Shown here in pieces: positions 29,641-40,945 of a stretch of 64,000 nucleotides of DNA. Numbering within the stretch: position 1 is the stretch's first letter; each line of letters starts with the position of its first letter. A program made the translations under genes and the position numbers. The notes below the pieces were generated by a model, which saw only the letters and a program-made list of their open reading frames with translations, made no database searches and was not told the origin of the DNA. Source of the DNA: Flectonema sp. DT1601 (lineage: Eukaryota > Euglenozoa > Diplonemea > Diplonemida > Diplonemidae); assembly GCA_964019425.1 (NCBI GenBank), contig OZ025864.1, positions 56,001-120,000 on the forward strand, given 5' to 3'.

Positions 29641-29986
29641 TTTGTTCTTCTTCCTACCAGAAGGGAAAGGTTAATTAATACTTTGTTTAAAATCTATTTA
29701 CTGGACACTTAGAGAAAAGGAATAACATGCAAAAACTTACAGTGTAGCTGGAAGAAAAAAAAATGAAATTGGTTAAAAAAGATCAATACAGGTGATTTAA
29801 CCTTTCCGTTACTGGAATACCATCGCGCCTTAATGGCTCGCGTTCGGTGAGAGAGAGGAGAGGCAAAAAAAAAAAAAGAAAAAAAAAAAAAAAAAAAAAA
29901 AACATTGTAACGCCACAAATGTATTTATTCAATATAACCATAGCAAGTCGCCTTGAGATAGCATTCTTTTACTTAAAGTTATTTAA
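29641..29986. other. Spacer with long A-run
   Basis: Contains A-runs at 29866-29902. No gene seen. Confidence 0.5.
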
Positions 29987-31003
29987 TCAGACGGTGACGA
30001 TCATCTTGCCGGTGTTGTCACCCGACAACATTCCAATAAAGGCTGCAGGCAGTTGGTTGAATCCAGAGAGGATCGTTTCTTTTGCTTTTAGCTTACCTTC
30101 AGATACCAAATTCAGTAACTGACCAACAGCTGAAGGGAAATCTTGTTTCCATTGAGTCACGATGAATCCCTGCATTGTTAACATTTTTGTTATCAAGTAC
30201 ATAGAATTCTTTAATCCATAACGCTCATTTGATGGAGTGTTGTATTGAGAGATTGCTCCACAGAGAATGATACGACCAGAGTTGTTCATCACTTCGAGTG
30301 CAGCGTCTAATGTAGAACCACCAACATTGTCGAAGTAGATGTCCAGACCTGTCGGTGCCAATTCTTTTAATTTCTGAATCATGTCAGGTGTTGTTTTGTA
30401 GTTAAAAGCAGCATCGACACCCAATTTTAAGAGTTCTTCAACCTTTTGATCGCTACCAGCGGAACCGATAACTTTACAACCCTTCAGTTTGAACAACTGA
30501 CATGCTACGGATCCAACTGCCCCGGCAGCTCCGCTGATGAAGGCTGTTTCACCAGATTTAGCTGCGGCAATTTTTTCAATAGGAAGATACGCTGACAGTC
30601 CAGTGAGGCCTAAAATACCTAAAAAGTGAGTAATCGACACCTTCTCTGATGGGAAGGCAGGTGTGAGTGACGCATCACTAGCAATCTGGACCTTCCTCCA
30701 AGGAAGGAGACCAGTAATAAAACTACCCGCTGCAAACTTTTCAGACTTTGAAGCAATCACCTTCGCTGCAACGAATCCTTCCATTACCCCACCCAGTTCA
30801 AAGCTTGGAATGTATTTTGACCCGAGACCTCCACTCATTCTACCTCTCATGTATGGATCAACGCTGATTGCTTGAGCTTCAATAACTACCTGTCCTTCTT
30901 TCAAATCCGATTCATTTACATTGTCGATGGTGGCCAATTCGAAGTCAGTCTCTTTTGGCATACCATCCGGATAGGCGATGAACTTCCACTCTTGGTTTGT
31001 CAT
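29987..31003 (-). CDS. Zinc-independent MDR NADP oxidoreductase (PTGR / 2-alkenal reductase-like)
   Basis: A 338-residue medium-chain dehydrogenase/reductase of the prostaglandin reductase / alkenal reductase / CurA group, which reduces alpha,beta-unsaturated carbonyls with NADPH. Hallmarks: DPYMRGRMSGG near residue 50, the AFISGAAGAVGSVACQLFKL nucleotide-binding loop near 150, KVIGSAGSDQKVEELLKLGV, the DIYFDNVGGSTLDAALEVM segment, and GRIILCGAISQYN. There are no zinc-binding cysteines, as expected. It is complete, with no introns and no targeting signal, so it is probably cytosolic. Detoxification of lipid-peroxidation aldehydes is the likely role. Confidence 0.92.
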   Translation of the reverse strand: MTNQEWKFIAYPDGMPKETDFELATIDNVNESDLKEGQVVIEAQAISVDPYMRGRMSGGLGSKYIPSFELGGVMEGFVAAKVIASKSEKFAAGSFITGLLPWRKVQIASDASLTPAFPSEKVSITHFLGILGLTGLSAYLPIEKIAAAKSGETAFISGAAGAVGSVACQLFKLKGCKVIGSAGSDQKVEELLKLGVDAAFNYKTTPDMIQKLKELAPTGLDIYFDNVGGSTLDAALEVMNNSGRIILCGAISQYNTPSNERYGLKNSMYLITKMLTMQGFIVTQWKQDFPSAVGQLLNLVSEGKLKAKETILSGFNQLPAAFIGMLSGDNTGKMIVTV

Positions 31004-31448
31004 ATTAGTATGTGAAGTCCGTGTGTCTATTAAGGTAAAGAAAAGTAAACAAAATGTTTTTAACTGTTTGATTTTGTATCATAAAGACTTAAGGTAATGT
31101 TAGTGCAGGCATACACTCTGCAATTGACGTAAAATATACTTTACATAACTCTTTTACATTAGTAATGTTGTAATGGATGAGAAGGGGAGTAAGAAAAGCT
31201 TTATTAAATAAAAAAGTTCGATACGAATACAAAATACTTTGCTGATAACGGATTTGATTAAATGATACGAAATAAATTCTTCTTTTTTTTTTTCTGTTTT
31301 TTTTTTTTTTTTCAATTGAATTATGTGCGATTGTTGTAGACTAAGCCCCTCAAGAGCTGAAGTGTTTGGGGAGAGGGGAAAAGAACTGAGATCCTAACCT
31401 TAATAACGTATTGATGAATAAAGTAAATGATATACTTGTAAGGTTTGC
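31004..31448. other. Spacer with partial R1 repeat
   Basis: Bases 31067-31180 share ggtaatgttagtg--ggtaaacac and ctctgc-attgacgtaaa with 47510-47560. Two T-runs at 31282-31310. No gene seen. Confidence 0.55.
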
Positions 31449-32984
31449 CTAATGACGCCAAATACGAACAGTTTTGTCTTTGGAACCACTGCAAGCAGTG
31501 ATACCATCAGGTGACCAATCGCAAGCGTATACTTCATCAGCGTGACCTGGTAGATCGTTAATGAGTCGTTTTGTTTTTAATGACCAAAGTTTTAAGGTTG
31601 AATCTTTACTAGCACTTAGGATTTGACGGCTGTCAATCGACCAAGCAACGTGATAGACGGCAGCTACGTGAGCTCTGAGGTTAGCTATGAATTTTCCATC
31701 TTTTGAATTCCAAAGTTTTACAGACTTGTCAAATGAAGCTGAAGCGATCGTCTTTCCATCAGGTGAAAATGATACGTTGCAAACAACAGCCTGGTGACCA
31801 ACTAATCGAGCTACTGGTTTACTCGATTCGTTTGGGTTCCATAAAAACAATGTGTGGTCGTCAGAGCAACTTACCACCTGTTCTCCAATTCCACCAGCAA
31901 TGACGGCATCGAATCTTTCTTTTGCGTAGTTGACGGCGTCTGTTTGATTGTCGAAGGTCTTTTCTGTGTGATCGTAAGTTCCAGATCGGAGTACGAGTTC
32001 AGTGTTGAGGGATAGCTGGTTAACCCAGTGAGCGTGTCCCTCAAGTTTCTTAATCGGAACACCAGTCGAATCATTCCAAACCATAATAGTTCTGTCCTGT
32101 GATGCTGTGTAGATCATTGACAATCCTCCCCATTTCACAGCTGTTACACTGTTCATGTGTCCCGATAGGGTAACATCTTTTTGTGATCCCTTCGTCTTGG
32201 TAACTTTCCAAATAACGGCAGTGCTGTCTTTGCTTGCACTGCATACTCTGTCGCATTCTGGATTTTTATGAAATGGTTCCCAGCTGAGTCCGTTAATCCA
32301 TGCTTTGTGACCTTGGAATGTTGTTACTAGCTTCTTATTCTCCCAAATACAAACTTTCATATCCTTTGATCCAGAGGCGAGATACTTACCATTAGCTGAC
32401 CATGCTAAGACTTGAACCCATTGAGTATGACCTGTAAGAGTTGCAACTGGTGTTTGGGTATTGAGATCCCATAACCTGATAGTTGAATCACCACTACCGG
32501 TTGCTAAGATGTTGCTGTCAGGGCTGAAGGCGCATACGAGAATAGCTTCTGAATGACCGCTTAAAGCGGTAGTACATCTGGTCAATGGTCTAACTTTGAA
32601 TATCGCTTGTGGTCTGTAAGTAATATCATACACGTCTTCTGATGAGACTGTTAGCTTAACTTGATCAAGCATCTTTGGAGTTACTCTTCTTCCTTCTTTC
32701 TTCATCTTTTCAAGCCAACGTTCCCTCGCCTTCTCTCTGAGATGTTCTTCGAGTGATTCACTTGTTACCTCTTCTCCACTGATAAAGAATGAATAAGGAA
32801 CCTTGTCGTCGTCCTGTCCTAACAATTTATTGACTAAGGTATCCATTTGATTGGTAGTGACTCCAACGTTAAGAGACACTTTTGGTCCAGTGCTGGTTCC
32901 TTCTTCATCATAAAACTGAGCATACAATGTTTTGGTTTCCTTCGCGAGCTCTGCCTCGGTGGCGGTTCTCTTTACAGCTGGCAT
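31449..32984 (-). CDS. NLE1: Notchless / Rsa4, 60S ribosome-assembly WD40 protein
   Basis: A 511-residue protein matching Notchless (yeast Rsa4), which docks on pre-60S particles and is pulled by the AAA ATPase Rea1/Midasin to drive maturation. Residues about 18-110 are the NLE ubiquitin-like domain (KVSLNVGVTTNQMDTLVNKL, then VPYSFFISGEEVTSESLEEH). The linker includes YRPQAIFKVRPLTRCTTALS, a family signature. Eight WD40 repeats follow (GHSEAILVCAFSPDSNILAT ... SGSKDKTVRIW), with the Notchless-specific WVNQLSLNTELVLRSGTYDH in the middle. Length and order match the family. Single exon. Acceptor-like CCAG and CCCCAG lie within 30 bases upstream of the ATG. Confidence 0.96.
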   Translation of the reverse strand: MPAVKRTATEAELAKETKTLYAQFYDEEGTSTGPKVSLNVGVTTNQMDTLVNKLLGQDDDKVPYSFFISGEEVTSESLEEHLREKARERWLEKMKKEGRRVTPKMLDQVKLTVSSEDVYDITYRPQAIFKVRPLTRCTTALSGHSEAILVCAFSPDSNILATGSGDSTIRLWDLNTQTPVATLTGHTQWVQVLAWSANGKYLASGSKDMKVCIWENKKLVTTFQGHKAWINGLSWEPFHKNPECDRVCSASKDSTAVIWKVTKTKGSQKDVTLSGHMNSVTAVKWGGLSMIYTASQDRTIMVWNDSTGVPIKKLEGHAHWVNQLSLNTELVLRSGTYDHTEKTFDNQTDAVNYAKERFDAVIAGGIGEQVVSCSDDHTLFLWNPNESSKPVARLVGHQAVVCNVSFSPDGKTIASASFDKSVKLWNSKDGKFIANLRAHVAAVYHVAWSIDSRQILSASKDSTLKLWSLKTKRLINDLPGHADEVYACDWSPDGITACSGSKDKTVRIWRH

Positions 32985-33162
32985 TTTGTATTACTGGGGA
33001 ATACTGGAAAAAAAAAATTGTTAAAAAAAAAGCTTTTTTTTTTATTTTTTATAGATTTAACGGAGTTTAAATAGAAAAATACAACACTACAATAGCTGTT
33101 GAGTTTGTAATAATAATTATCAATCAAAAAAAAAAAAAAAAAAAAGTAAAATTTCGAGAGCA

Positions 33163-33510
33163 AAACTCAAGGTGCACCCTCCCAGTTGTCATCAACACCA
33201 TGAATACAGATTACGAGATTCCTACTCGTACTCTGGAACCTGTACTGCCACCACCAACTGCAATCAAAGGTTGGAATATACGACAAACTGATTGATGATT
33301 TAGACTCTATATTAGATGCAGATGACCGCAACCCATGGAGTCACCGAGGATCAAACACCTAACGCCTCGTACACCAGAAAACAGGTGACGAAAACAGTTG
33401 AAAATCCGAAGAGTATTCTAAAAACTCAACGTGCACCCTCCAGAGCGGAATACAGATTACGAGATTCCCACTCGTACTCCGGAACCTGTACTGCCACCAC
33501 CAACTACGTG
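33163..33510. repeat. Internal direct duplication in a spacer
   Basis: About 33160-33260 and 33420-33505 share aaaactcaa-gtgcaccctcc, aatacagattacgagatt and gaacctgtactgccaccacc, roughly 260 bases apart. In the plus frame each copy reads NTDYEIPTRT-EPVLPPPT, and a third stretch between them reads KVGIYDKLIDDLDSILDADD. This suggests broken coding sequence of unknown origin. Confidence 0.6.
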
Positions 33511-33577
33511 AGATAATCAAACCTCTCAGAAACGGTCAGAATCCAACCAGAGACAACTCAACCAGCAGTTGAGTTTG

Positions 33578-34264
33578 TTAGTCTTCATCCATCACAATTG
33601 ATTCTGTGAAATCGTATCTCACTTTCCGACTTACAGGAGGTGAACATAAACAAAAGTAATACGCTTGATATGCTGGTCTATCATCATGAGGTGAATATGA
33701 GATGTCATCAACGTCTGAAACTCCTTTAAAGATTTCACGATCACTCTGTTCTTGTGCGAATTGAGATTCAAGCCAACTCGGTATATTCAAAGGAATATTA
33801 ACAATATCAGTATCAAACAATGATATAAAGTTCATTGCTGATGTTCGGTGTTGAGGTTCAGAAAAGACTCTGTAATCCTCAATCACCGACGATATAATCC
33901 ATTTTTGAAATTTTCTTAAACACCCCGCCACCGTACCAGATAAATGAAGACCATTGCTACAGCATATTAATATGGGGTGGGTGTCGCTGTTTATTACGAT
34001 TTCGAGTGCTCTTTTTGCGACTACTTCGTTCATTCCTGTCCACGTTGAAGACGGTACCCAACACTCTTTACCCAACTCAATTACGTTTACGTTGTTTTCT
34101 TTGAAATAGGTAGCAACCCTTCTCTCAAAGGGTTCGTTACTGAGCAATAAAACAGATTTCAATTTTAATGTCTCCAAATGTGAAATATTTGCAGCGACCG
34201 GCATGGCGCTCCTAAAAACGCCTTCCTCGATCGTAGCGAATGCGGTGGCAGGCAAATGCGGCAT
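33578..34264 (-). CDS. PFA-DSP (Siw14/Oca-type) phosphatase homologue lacking the active-site Arg
   Basis: A 228-residue protein of the plant-and-fungi atypical dual-specificity phosphatase family; active members such as Siw14 cleave inositol pyrophosphates. Family features: GVFRSAMP near residue 16, LKLKSVLLLSNEP, the region before the P-loop, and after it AGCLRKFQKWIISSVIEDYR and MNFISLFD. The P-loop reads ICCSNGLHLSGT. The family consensus is HCxxGxHRTG, so the nucleophilic Cys position is kept but the phosphate-binding Arg is Leu and the preceding His is Cys. It is probably inactive or a phosphate-ester binder. The C-terminal 50 residues are not conserved. Acceptor-like TCAAACAG lies about 30 bases upstream of the start. 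Confidence 0.85.
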   Translation of the reverse strand: MPHLPATAFATIEEGVFRSAMPVAANISHLETLKLKSVLLLSNEPFERRVATYFKENNVNVIELGKECWVPSSTWTGMNEVVAKRALEIVINSDTHPILICCSNGLHLSGTVAGCLRKFQKWIISSVIEDYRVFSEPQHRTSAMNFISLFDTDIVNIPLNIPSWLESQFAQEQSDREIFKGVSDVDDISYSPHDDRPAYQAYYFCLCSPPVSRKVRYDFTESIVMDED

Positions 34265-34666
34265 CCGACCTCCTCCTTCCCCACCCTACTGTTTGAGAAA
34301 TATCATAAGAGAGAATCATTAAATTACTTTTTATTATTATTATTTTTTTTTTTTTTTTTCTTCTAACGTAAATATATAAATATAACTCTATAAAATAAAA
34401 AAAAAAGAGAGATGGCGTGAAAGGAGACAACGGGGAAAAAAAAATGTTAATATTCTAATTATAGGCATTGTTTTGCCAACGCTCCGATATATGTTTTGCA
34501 ATACGTAAACAACACCTGACCACAGGAAGAAATCCCCCCCAGGAGGTAACTTTCGTCCTCTGCGGTGGTTACATTGTCGTTGAAAAAAAAAAAAAAAATA
34601 GTATGACAAACAGCAAGAAGGATGATTTTTTTTCAAATACAAAAAAAAAAAAAAAAAAAAAAAAAA
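34265..34666. other. Spacer
   Basis: Homopolymer-rich (T-run 34345-34359, A-run 34640-34666). No gene seen. Confidence 0.5.
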
Positions 34667-37600
34667 TCACTCCAACGATGGATTTATTGGCATTCCATAA
34701 ACCACAGGACAAGCACCGATGAGATATCTTAACTTAACAGAATCTCGTGAAGAGTTTACCGCCGTCGTAAAAGGTACATTTGACGGTTCTTTATCGAGCC
34801 AAGTCTTAAGTAGTCGATCAGTAAAGCGATCAATCTCACCATCGGTAACATCCCAAAGATTTGCGAGGACTGCTGGGGCACCAGCGAGAAGAAACGAAAA
34901 CGGCATTCCATCTGACTCAAACTCTCCGGCTGCTTCGGAAAGTTTCCCTGACGAGCAACCCATCAATAAACAAATCGATCTTTTAGTACTTAAAGTAGTT
35001 GAAGCTGATCTTCTTCTTCTGCTAATTGGACTGTTGCTACGTCTGTTATTGAAGTCAATACCTGAAGATGGATCGTCAAACAACTTTCTCGGTGTTGGTA
35101 GCGCTGGAGACAATGGTGGTGGTTGTGAAAACATCGGCGTAGCAATACCAGTCCCGGGTGTGTATCCAATACTACGAACGTCTTTCATGCTAACGAACTG
35201 ATCACCTGTTCCGTGACCTAAGAATAAGAAAACATCTGTTCTCATCAGACCGTAAGTAAATATTTTTAACCATCTCTCTCTCCATTGCTTTTCTCCCTCA
35301 GGATTGGTTGGAGCGTGTGACCCAACACCAGCTCCATTCTGAACTGTGCCGGGAAGACATCCCATTTGACCTTTCCATCCTTCTCTCTTTGCGAACCAAT
35401 CAAACTTAGCTTCCGTCTTCTTTAAGTTCCCATCAGGGTTTAGCTGAGTGTGTTTGTTTAGTTGTTTTTTTTTCGTTTTTTGTGAGATACAATAAAGTAA
35501 AAAAAATAACATACAACGTAAAAAGTCTTCGATTTATCGATAGGACGACAGAGAATGTCAGACAGAGATTCAGACTCCAACTGTTGTTGTTGTTTGTTTT
35601 TTGTTGTTTTTTTTTGATCGCAAAAAAATAAAAAAGACAGCAGCTTGCAAATAACAAACCTTTTGCATTACATAATCCAGTGAAGGTATCCTAGAGGCTG
35701 GTTCACCTTCGAGAGCGGATGTTGCTTCCCAAGGAAAGCAATGTAAGGAACCTAGAACCATTAACGTGTGTTGACGATTGCAACGTTTTCCCGTTGGAAT
35801 CACAGCATAGACCTTTTCGTGAACTGTCCGAGCAATTGATTTGATTTTTGATTTTACCTCAGGTGTTAACAACGACTCGTCAGCAACAACGTCTTGCAGT
35901 CCTTCATAAATCATGTGAGTAGTCTCTCTCCAAAATCCTCCTTTACGTTTTACAGCATCATTCAGCAGTCCTTCATGAAGATGCGGTGCTGATGATATGA
36001 GCAACGCTACCATACGAGAGTCTACACAATGGTTTTGGGGGAGGATTTCACGTAGTTGAGTTACAGTATATTGCGTTATGTCATTTAATTTATTTTTAAT
36101 GTCAGGATTCAGTGGTTGACCCAATAGCAGTCCACGCCAAACTCCAAGTATGTTGTCTCCGAGATTTCCAATGCAATTTTTTATTTCTTTATCAAATTCA
36201 ACTCGTTGGTTCCACCATTGCTGTTTGTACTTTAAACTATCAATTTGAGAAGTGTCAACGGCAGTGACGTGTTCTTTTGCCCTACTCAATATGGAGTTCA
36301 GAGTAGCATTCGATTCTTTTAAACTATTTTCACAATCAGCTATCCCGATACATAGCGGAGGTACACCTGATTCAACTCGTCCTATTAACAAGTGACCATT
36401 CGAACCTATTGATAATGTCACTACAGCAAATGACGGAGGAAGAAAAGCTTGTAATCTCTCTATGTATGAATCAGGGTCTGTTAGGTGGCTGTCCAGACGA
36501 CCTTGTTCTGCAAACCAATCACCAGTGAAATCATAAACTCCAATACTACGACGTGTTCCTAGTCCGTGATATTGATGTCGTGTTGTCCATCCTTGAGAAA
36601 CATTTAAATAATGAGCTGAATGTAATTGATGTGATGTTCCATATCTCTTCACGAGTTCAAGTGCGATCGTTTTTGTTGATTGCATCGGTCCCTTTGATGA
36701 TCCAGTGTCGAGAGCTTTTTCTAAAATCTTTTTTTCAGTATCGATGTCAGCTGATGTCTTAAACCATTGAACATTCTGATCCTTTCGAAGGTTGACATCC
36801 AACGTTGCTAATGCGACCCTCGCATGAGCTGCGTCACGTGGGTTGATCAAGTTGGGTATTGCCTGGGCTAAAGTTGATTTCCAAGACGTTGATGACAGAC
36901 ACATCGACTTCTTAGCGTGTAGCAGTGCTCGAAGACCATCATATTTTGAAGAAAAATCAGAACTACTTTCAGATATGAACTCTATGGGTGATAACTTAAC
37001 GTTGGATAACAAATACTTCCACGGTTCTGATGTCGCCTGTGAAACTCGTGAAGGAATCACCATTTGTAATAATGTTTTCTCAACGTGATCAAGTTCAGAA
37101 ATTGCATCTGCAGTCTGACCCATCGCCAGCTGACTGTCGACTGTCAGCATTGCGATTCTCAGTTTTAAATCCAAAGAAGAGCCATCGTCTAGTAACTTGT
37201 TTAATAAAAGTTTCGCCGAAGCGTAAAATCGAAGAGCTTCACCATGACAATGCGTCGCAGCCCTGGCCTCACCAACACGGGATAGAATGATAGCTGTGTG
37301 CCTTGCGGAAAATGAACCTCCATTGCAACCTTGAACCTTAACCGCCTGAGACAATAATTTCACCAAAATCGCGTGTTCTCCGCGAGTGATGAGAGCTTCT
37401 GTGTGAGAGTGTAAGAGGGTGAAGACTTTATGAATTATTGATGTGCTCTGTTTTCTATTATCAGCCAGAATGAGGGGATCGGTTCTAAAGAACGCCGCCA
37501 AATGATGTTCACCAGCAGCAACAGATGCCTCTGAACAACCATAAAGGAGTGCTCTCTGTGATAATATGATTCTACCTGAGAGTTCCGCTTCGTAGAAGAT

Positions 37601-38962
37601 TAAGTCAGACTCTGGAGGAATGTGAAGATCGACTAATCGTTGAAGTGATTCAACGACAGAGTCATTGTTGGTGTCGGGATGAAGTAGTTGTTTTTGTATT
37701 GAAAGCAGCTTATCACTTTTATTTTCTATTTTATTAATCCATCTTTTCGCAGCTTCTTTCACTCCATTTTCAACTAATGTTGAGGCAATCTGCAACACTA
37801 CACTCGATTTAGCCTCATCACAATTTAAATGCAACAAGTTCGATCCCCACAAATGCAATTTTTCATCACCTTGATAAAGCATAGCCTTTGACAGATAATC
37901 GATATTCTTCTCTGCTGAAGGTGATAATGCTACACCAGAACCAACGATTACATCCCAACATGCAAAAGCCAAGACAGTGTAAGTGTAAATCTGTTTTGGT
38001 AGAGAACTAATTTCCTCCGCTGATACGATATCAGCAAAACAACAAAAGTGATCATCAGTAACTTCTTTCAGACAGTTGAACGGTGACGTTGGTGAGGAAT
38101 ACCTCTGTAAATTACTGAATATTAAATCTTGTCTCATACGCAAGAGAGTGTATGCGTTTACGAAAAGACACTGAGCAGTATTGGCAGCAAAACCAACGTT
38201 TCGAAACCGACCAGATCCAAGAAGGGTTATCTGTTGAATTCCTTCATGAATAGGTCGAACCGCATCATCACAACTGGGACTGCATTTTCCTAAAGTCATA
38301 AATGCTCTCGCTAGGGTTACTCTGTAGTAGAGTGCTTGTGACTTGTCTTGTTGCCAGTGGTGATCAACCCAAGTCTTGGTGTCGACGATTGTCTGTAAAT
38401 TACTCTTCCACGCTCTGATGTAACTTGCGGGTAAGATAGCATTGAGAATAGGGTTTGAGTTATTTGAATTTTTTCCTGTTATTTCTTCATAAAGTTCTTC
38501 TGTCAGCTCAGAAAGAACCTTACTTCTCGCTGAGAGCAGATTGTTTACAAGAACAGTAAATTGTTGAGGAAGACCTGAAGGAGTCATCGTTATCTTTTTA
38601 AACTTATTACGAGCAGTAGACTCGCAAGCTTGCAATCCTAGCGTCGCAGTCTCAAGGATCGTACTGCCGTCTTTATCAAATTCTTTGCAATCTTGCATTC
38701 GTCTTAATAAAGAAGCGATCAATCTTTCTAAGTGATAGTCACCAGTGTAAGGTATTGCATGGCATCCATGCTTTAGTATTTTAAGGGCTTGTAAAGCAAG
38801 CAGACATGCTTTTTTTTCTTCTCGAACTGCTCCTTCACGAGATCTCTTTAATAACTCAACCAAACATCGAAGGAGGGGTTTCCCGTCTGCCTGTTTGCCG
38901 CAGTATTTCTCGACTTCATCACCTGCGCGTTCTATGGTTGCTTTATGAGTGGTCAAATCCAT
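34667..38962 (-). CDS. ESP1: Separase (cohesin-cleaving C50 protease), 2 exons
   Basis: Separase cleaves the cohesin kleisin at anaphase. Exon 1 (35660-38962) encodes a helical-repeat N-terminal region and the start of the protease domain, with HCFPWEATSALEGEPASRIP, the conserved PWE segment. A 216-base intron (GTTTGT ... CACACTCAG) joins exon 2 (34667-35443) in frame, giving 1359 residues. Exon 2 starts LNPDGNLKKTEAKFDW, as expected of separases. The catalytic His is in FLFLGHGTGDQF (about 1178) and the Cys in ICLLMGCSSGKL (about 1264), then VLANLWDVTDGEIDRF. Between His and Cys lie 85 residues, whereas I recall about 25 in yeast and human; the extra part is Pro/Ser/Arg-rich. Confidence 0.93.
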
Positions 38963-39300
38963 TTTATTTTATTTTTTTTGTTTTTGACCTGATAATATGT
39001 TAATACCAACGTTCTACTGTGTTATGATTTAATTCTTTATTTCTGATCTTGCATTGTTAAGCTGGAGTGAAAAGAGGAAAAGAAGTTCATTCAAACATTT
39101 CACAAAGGGAATTAAATTGATATTACTGAAAAGTAACATTTTTAAATAGTGAGCTCAGCTTTTCTTTCAACGAATACCCTGGTAAGGGTATCTTGAAAAA
39201 AAAAAGACGAGTAAAAAAACACTAAAGAACTAAATAAGGCAATAGGCTAATTGTAACTAAGTATCTACATTGAGCGAAGAATATCTTCAGCAAGGTAGAC
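38963..39300. other. Spacer
   Basis: AT-rich, no recognisable gene or repeat. Confidence 0.5.
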
Positions 39301-40497
39301 TCATGCTGACGTCTTGTTGGCTTTCTTTCGAACTTCTTTCGCAACCTTCTCTGCGGTTTCTCTCATCGAACATGACTGACTTTTAGGAACAGCCAACGGT
39401 AGGATACAACTCAATACTGTCTGATACAAGTCGTGAAGGATAGCTACTTCATTCTCAAAAGGATTACAATAGCCGCTCTCAACCAGTAGGCAATGAGATA
39501 CTTTATCTCTCGTGAAGAATGGCGGTGCAGACAACAGCTGCACTGCACTCGGAGTCTTCAGATCACAGGCCTCAACAAATCGATGCAGTAGAAGACCAAC
39601 ATCAGTACAGAAAGATGATATAAATAATTTCATTCCTTTTATACAACAACTGGTGGCGTCAAGACCGCTTTCGTGGATGACTTTTGCAGCGTTCGGAAGT
39701 GGTTTGTCTTCCGGCATGGGGCAGTCCCTTCTCGGGGACACAATATTCTGCTTTGCTAAATACTTCTTCCGTAAGTTAGCAGGTGGTTTTGGAATTTTCA
39801 ACTGAAGAAGAAACGAGTTTGCCTGCGCTGGAGACGACTCCTTAACTGGATTCTGAACGTTTGGTTTAGCAGTGGCTCTCCATTGTAACCCTCTAGGAGG
39901 AGGTTTCAAGGTGGGTAAGTCATCAGTTATTGGTCGCATGTTGTAACACAAAGCAGCCGTGTGCCACTGTGTCAACAACTTGTTTAATCGTTTTGTTTGT
40001 CGTTCGTAAGAGTTCTCTGCTTGAGTTGCTCGAGTTTTTTGATCAGATAAACGTTGTCTTAGTGACTGACACTCAAACAAAAGACTGATGTCAGGAATTG
40101 ATATACTCTTATCAGTTTGGTTGACAGTTTTTAACCGTGACAGTCTATCATATGTTTCCGTAGCGTATTCCAAAATAGTCGCAATTTGAGTTTTTTCAGG
40201 CTTCTCACCGACTACTATTTTCTCTGTTGGTATTGCAGATTTCAAGTAGTAAGCTGGACTGCTGTCACGAACATCATTATTTGTAGTTTCACAGTTGCGT
40301 ACGTCGGACAACATCTCAATTAAAGAATTTAATTTCTCTCGTTGAACTTGAATTTCAACTACCAGAACAGCGTGCTTACTCCGAAGCTCAGTCACTTCTA
40401 TCTGAAGTGACAGTATTTTCTCTGCCGCTGCCTTAGCAGCGGCCATCTCGGTTTTATGACGAGAAGCGAGTTTGCTTGAGCTTTGAGACTTTGGCAT
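39301..40497 (-). CDS. Unrecognised coiled-coil protein, 398 residues
   Basis: No family recognised. Residues about 15-65 form a heptad-like coiled coil (KAAAEKILSLQIEVTELRSK, then VLVVEIQVQREKLNSLIEML), and a second lies at about 130-175 (LSDQKTRATQAENSYERQTK). A Pro/Lys-rich middle (KIPKPPANLRKKYLAKQNIV) precedes a helical C-terminal domain with YQTVLSCILPLAVPKSQ and a basic end (KVAKEVRKKANKTSA). The ATG at 40497 is followed by MPKSQSSSKLASRHKTEM and preceded by an A-run. A cytoskeletal or centriolar role is possible but unsupported. Confidence 0.7.
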   Translation of the reverse strand: MPKSQSSSKLASRHKTEMAAAKAAAEKILSLQIEVTELRSKHAVLVVEIQVQREKLNSLIEMLSDVRNCETTNNDVRDSSPAYYLKSAIPTEKIVVGEKPEKTQIATILEYATETYDRLSRLKTVNQTDKSISIPDISLLFECQSLRQRLSDQKTRATQAENSYERQTKRLNKLLTQWHTAALCYNMRPITDDLPTLKPPPRGLQWRATAKPNVQNPVKESSPAQANSFLLQLKIPKPPANLRKKYLAKQNIVSPRRDCPMPEDKPLPNAAKVIHESGLDATSCCIKGMKLFISSFCTDVGLLLHRFVEACDLKTPSAVQLLSAPPFFTRDKVSHCLLVESGYCNPFENEVAILHDLYQTVLSCILPLAVPKSQSCSMRETAEKVAKEVRKKANKTSA

Positions 40498-40945
40498 TTG
40501 CGGAATCTTCTTTTTTTTTTTTTTTTTTTAAATTCTGTAAAAAAAAACTAAAATTAACACCCAGCAGTGTGATTCGATCATTTGCAACTCCATGCCTTTT
40601 CCAAAAAATAAAAATAATTTTTTTTTTTTTTTTTTTTTTGGAATACGGCGGGCAAGAAATACCACGAGTTTAAAAAAAAAGCTCTGGGAGATCAATTTTA
40701 AATAGAGAGGAACTAAACAAATACAATCCAATACCAGTATAGAGGAGACAGGTTCTACTGGTATTTGGGTGTCAATTTTTCAAGGCAAATAAAAAAAAAA
40801 CTTTTTTTTTTTCTCTTTCTCTCTCTTCAATGTAAGGATCCATAATCGAATTATCCACCACAGGAGTAAGCGTTGTGGTAGATATAAAAAAAATAATCGC
40901 GTTCCTTATACAGAAAGAGAAACAAAATAAATAAAATACAATGCT
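40498..40945. other. Spacer
   Basis: T-runs at 40511-40529 and 40620-40639; no gene seen. Confidence 0.5.

Noticed and set aside
34719..35201. 160-residue plus-strand frame
   Set aside because: It is antisense to the separase catalytic exon, which has clear family motifs.
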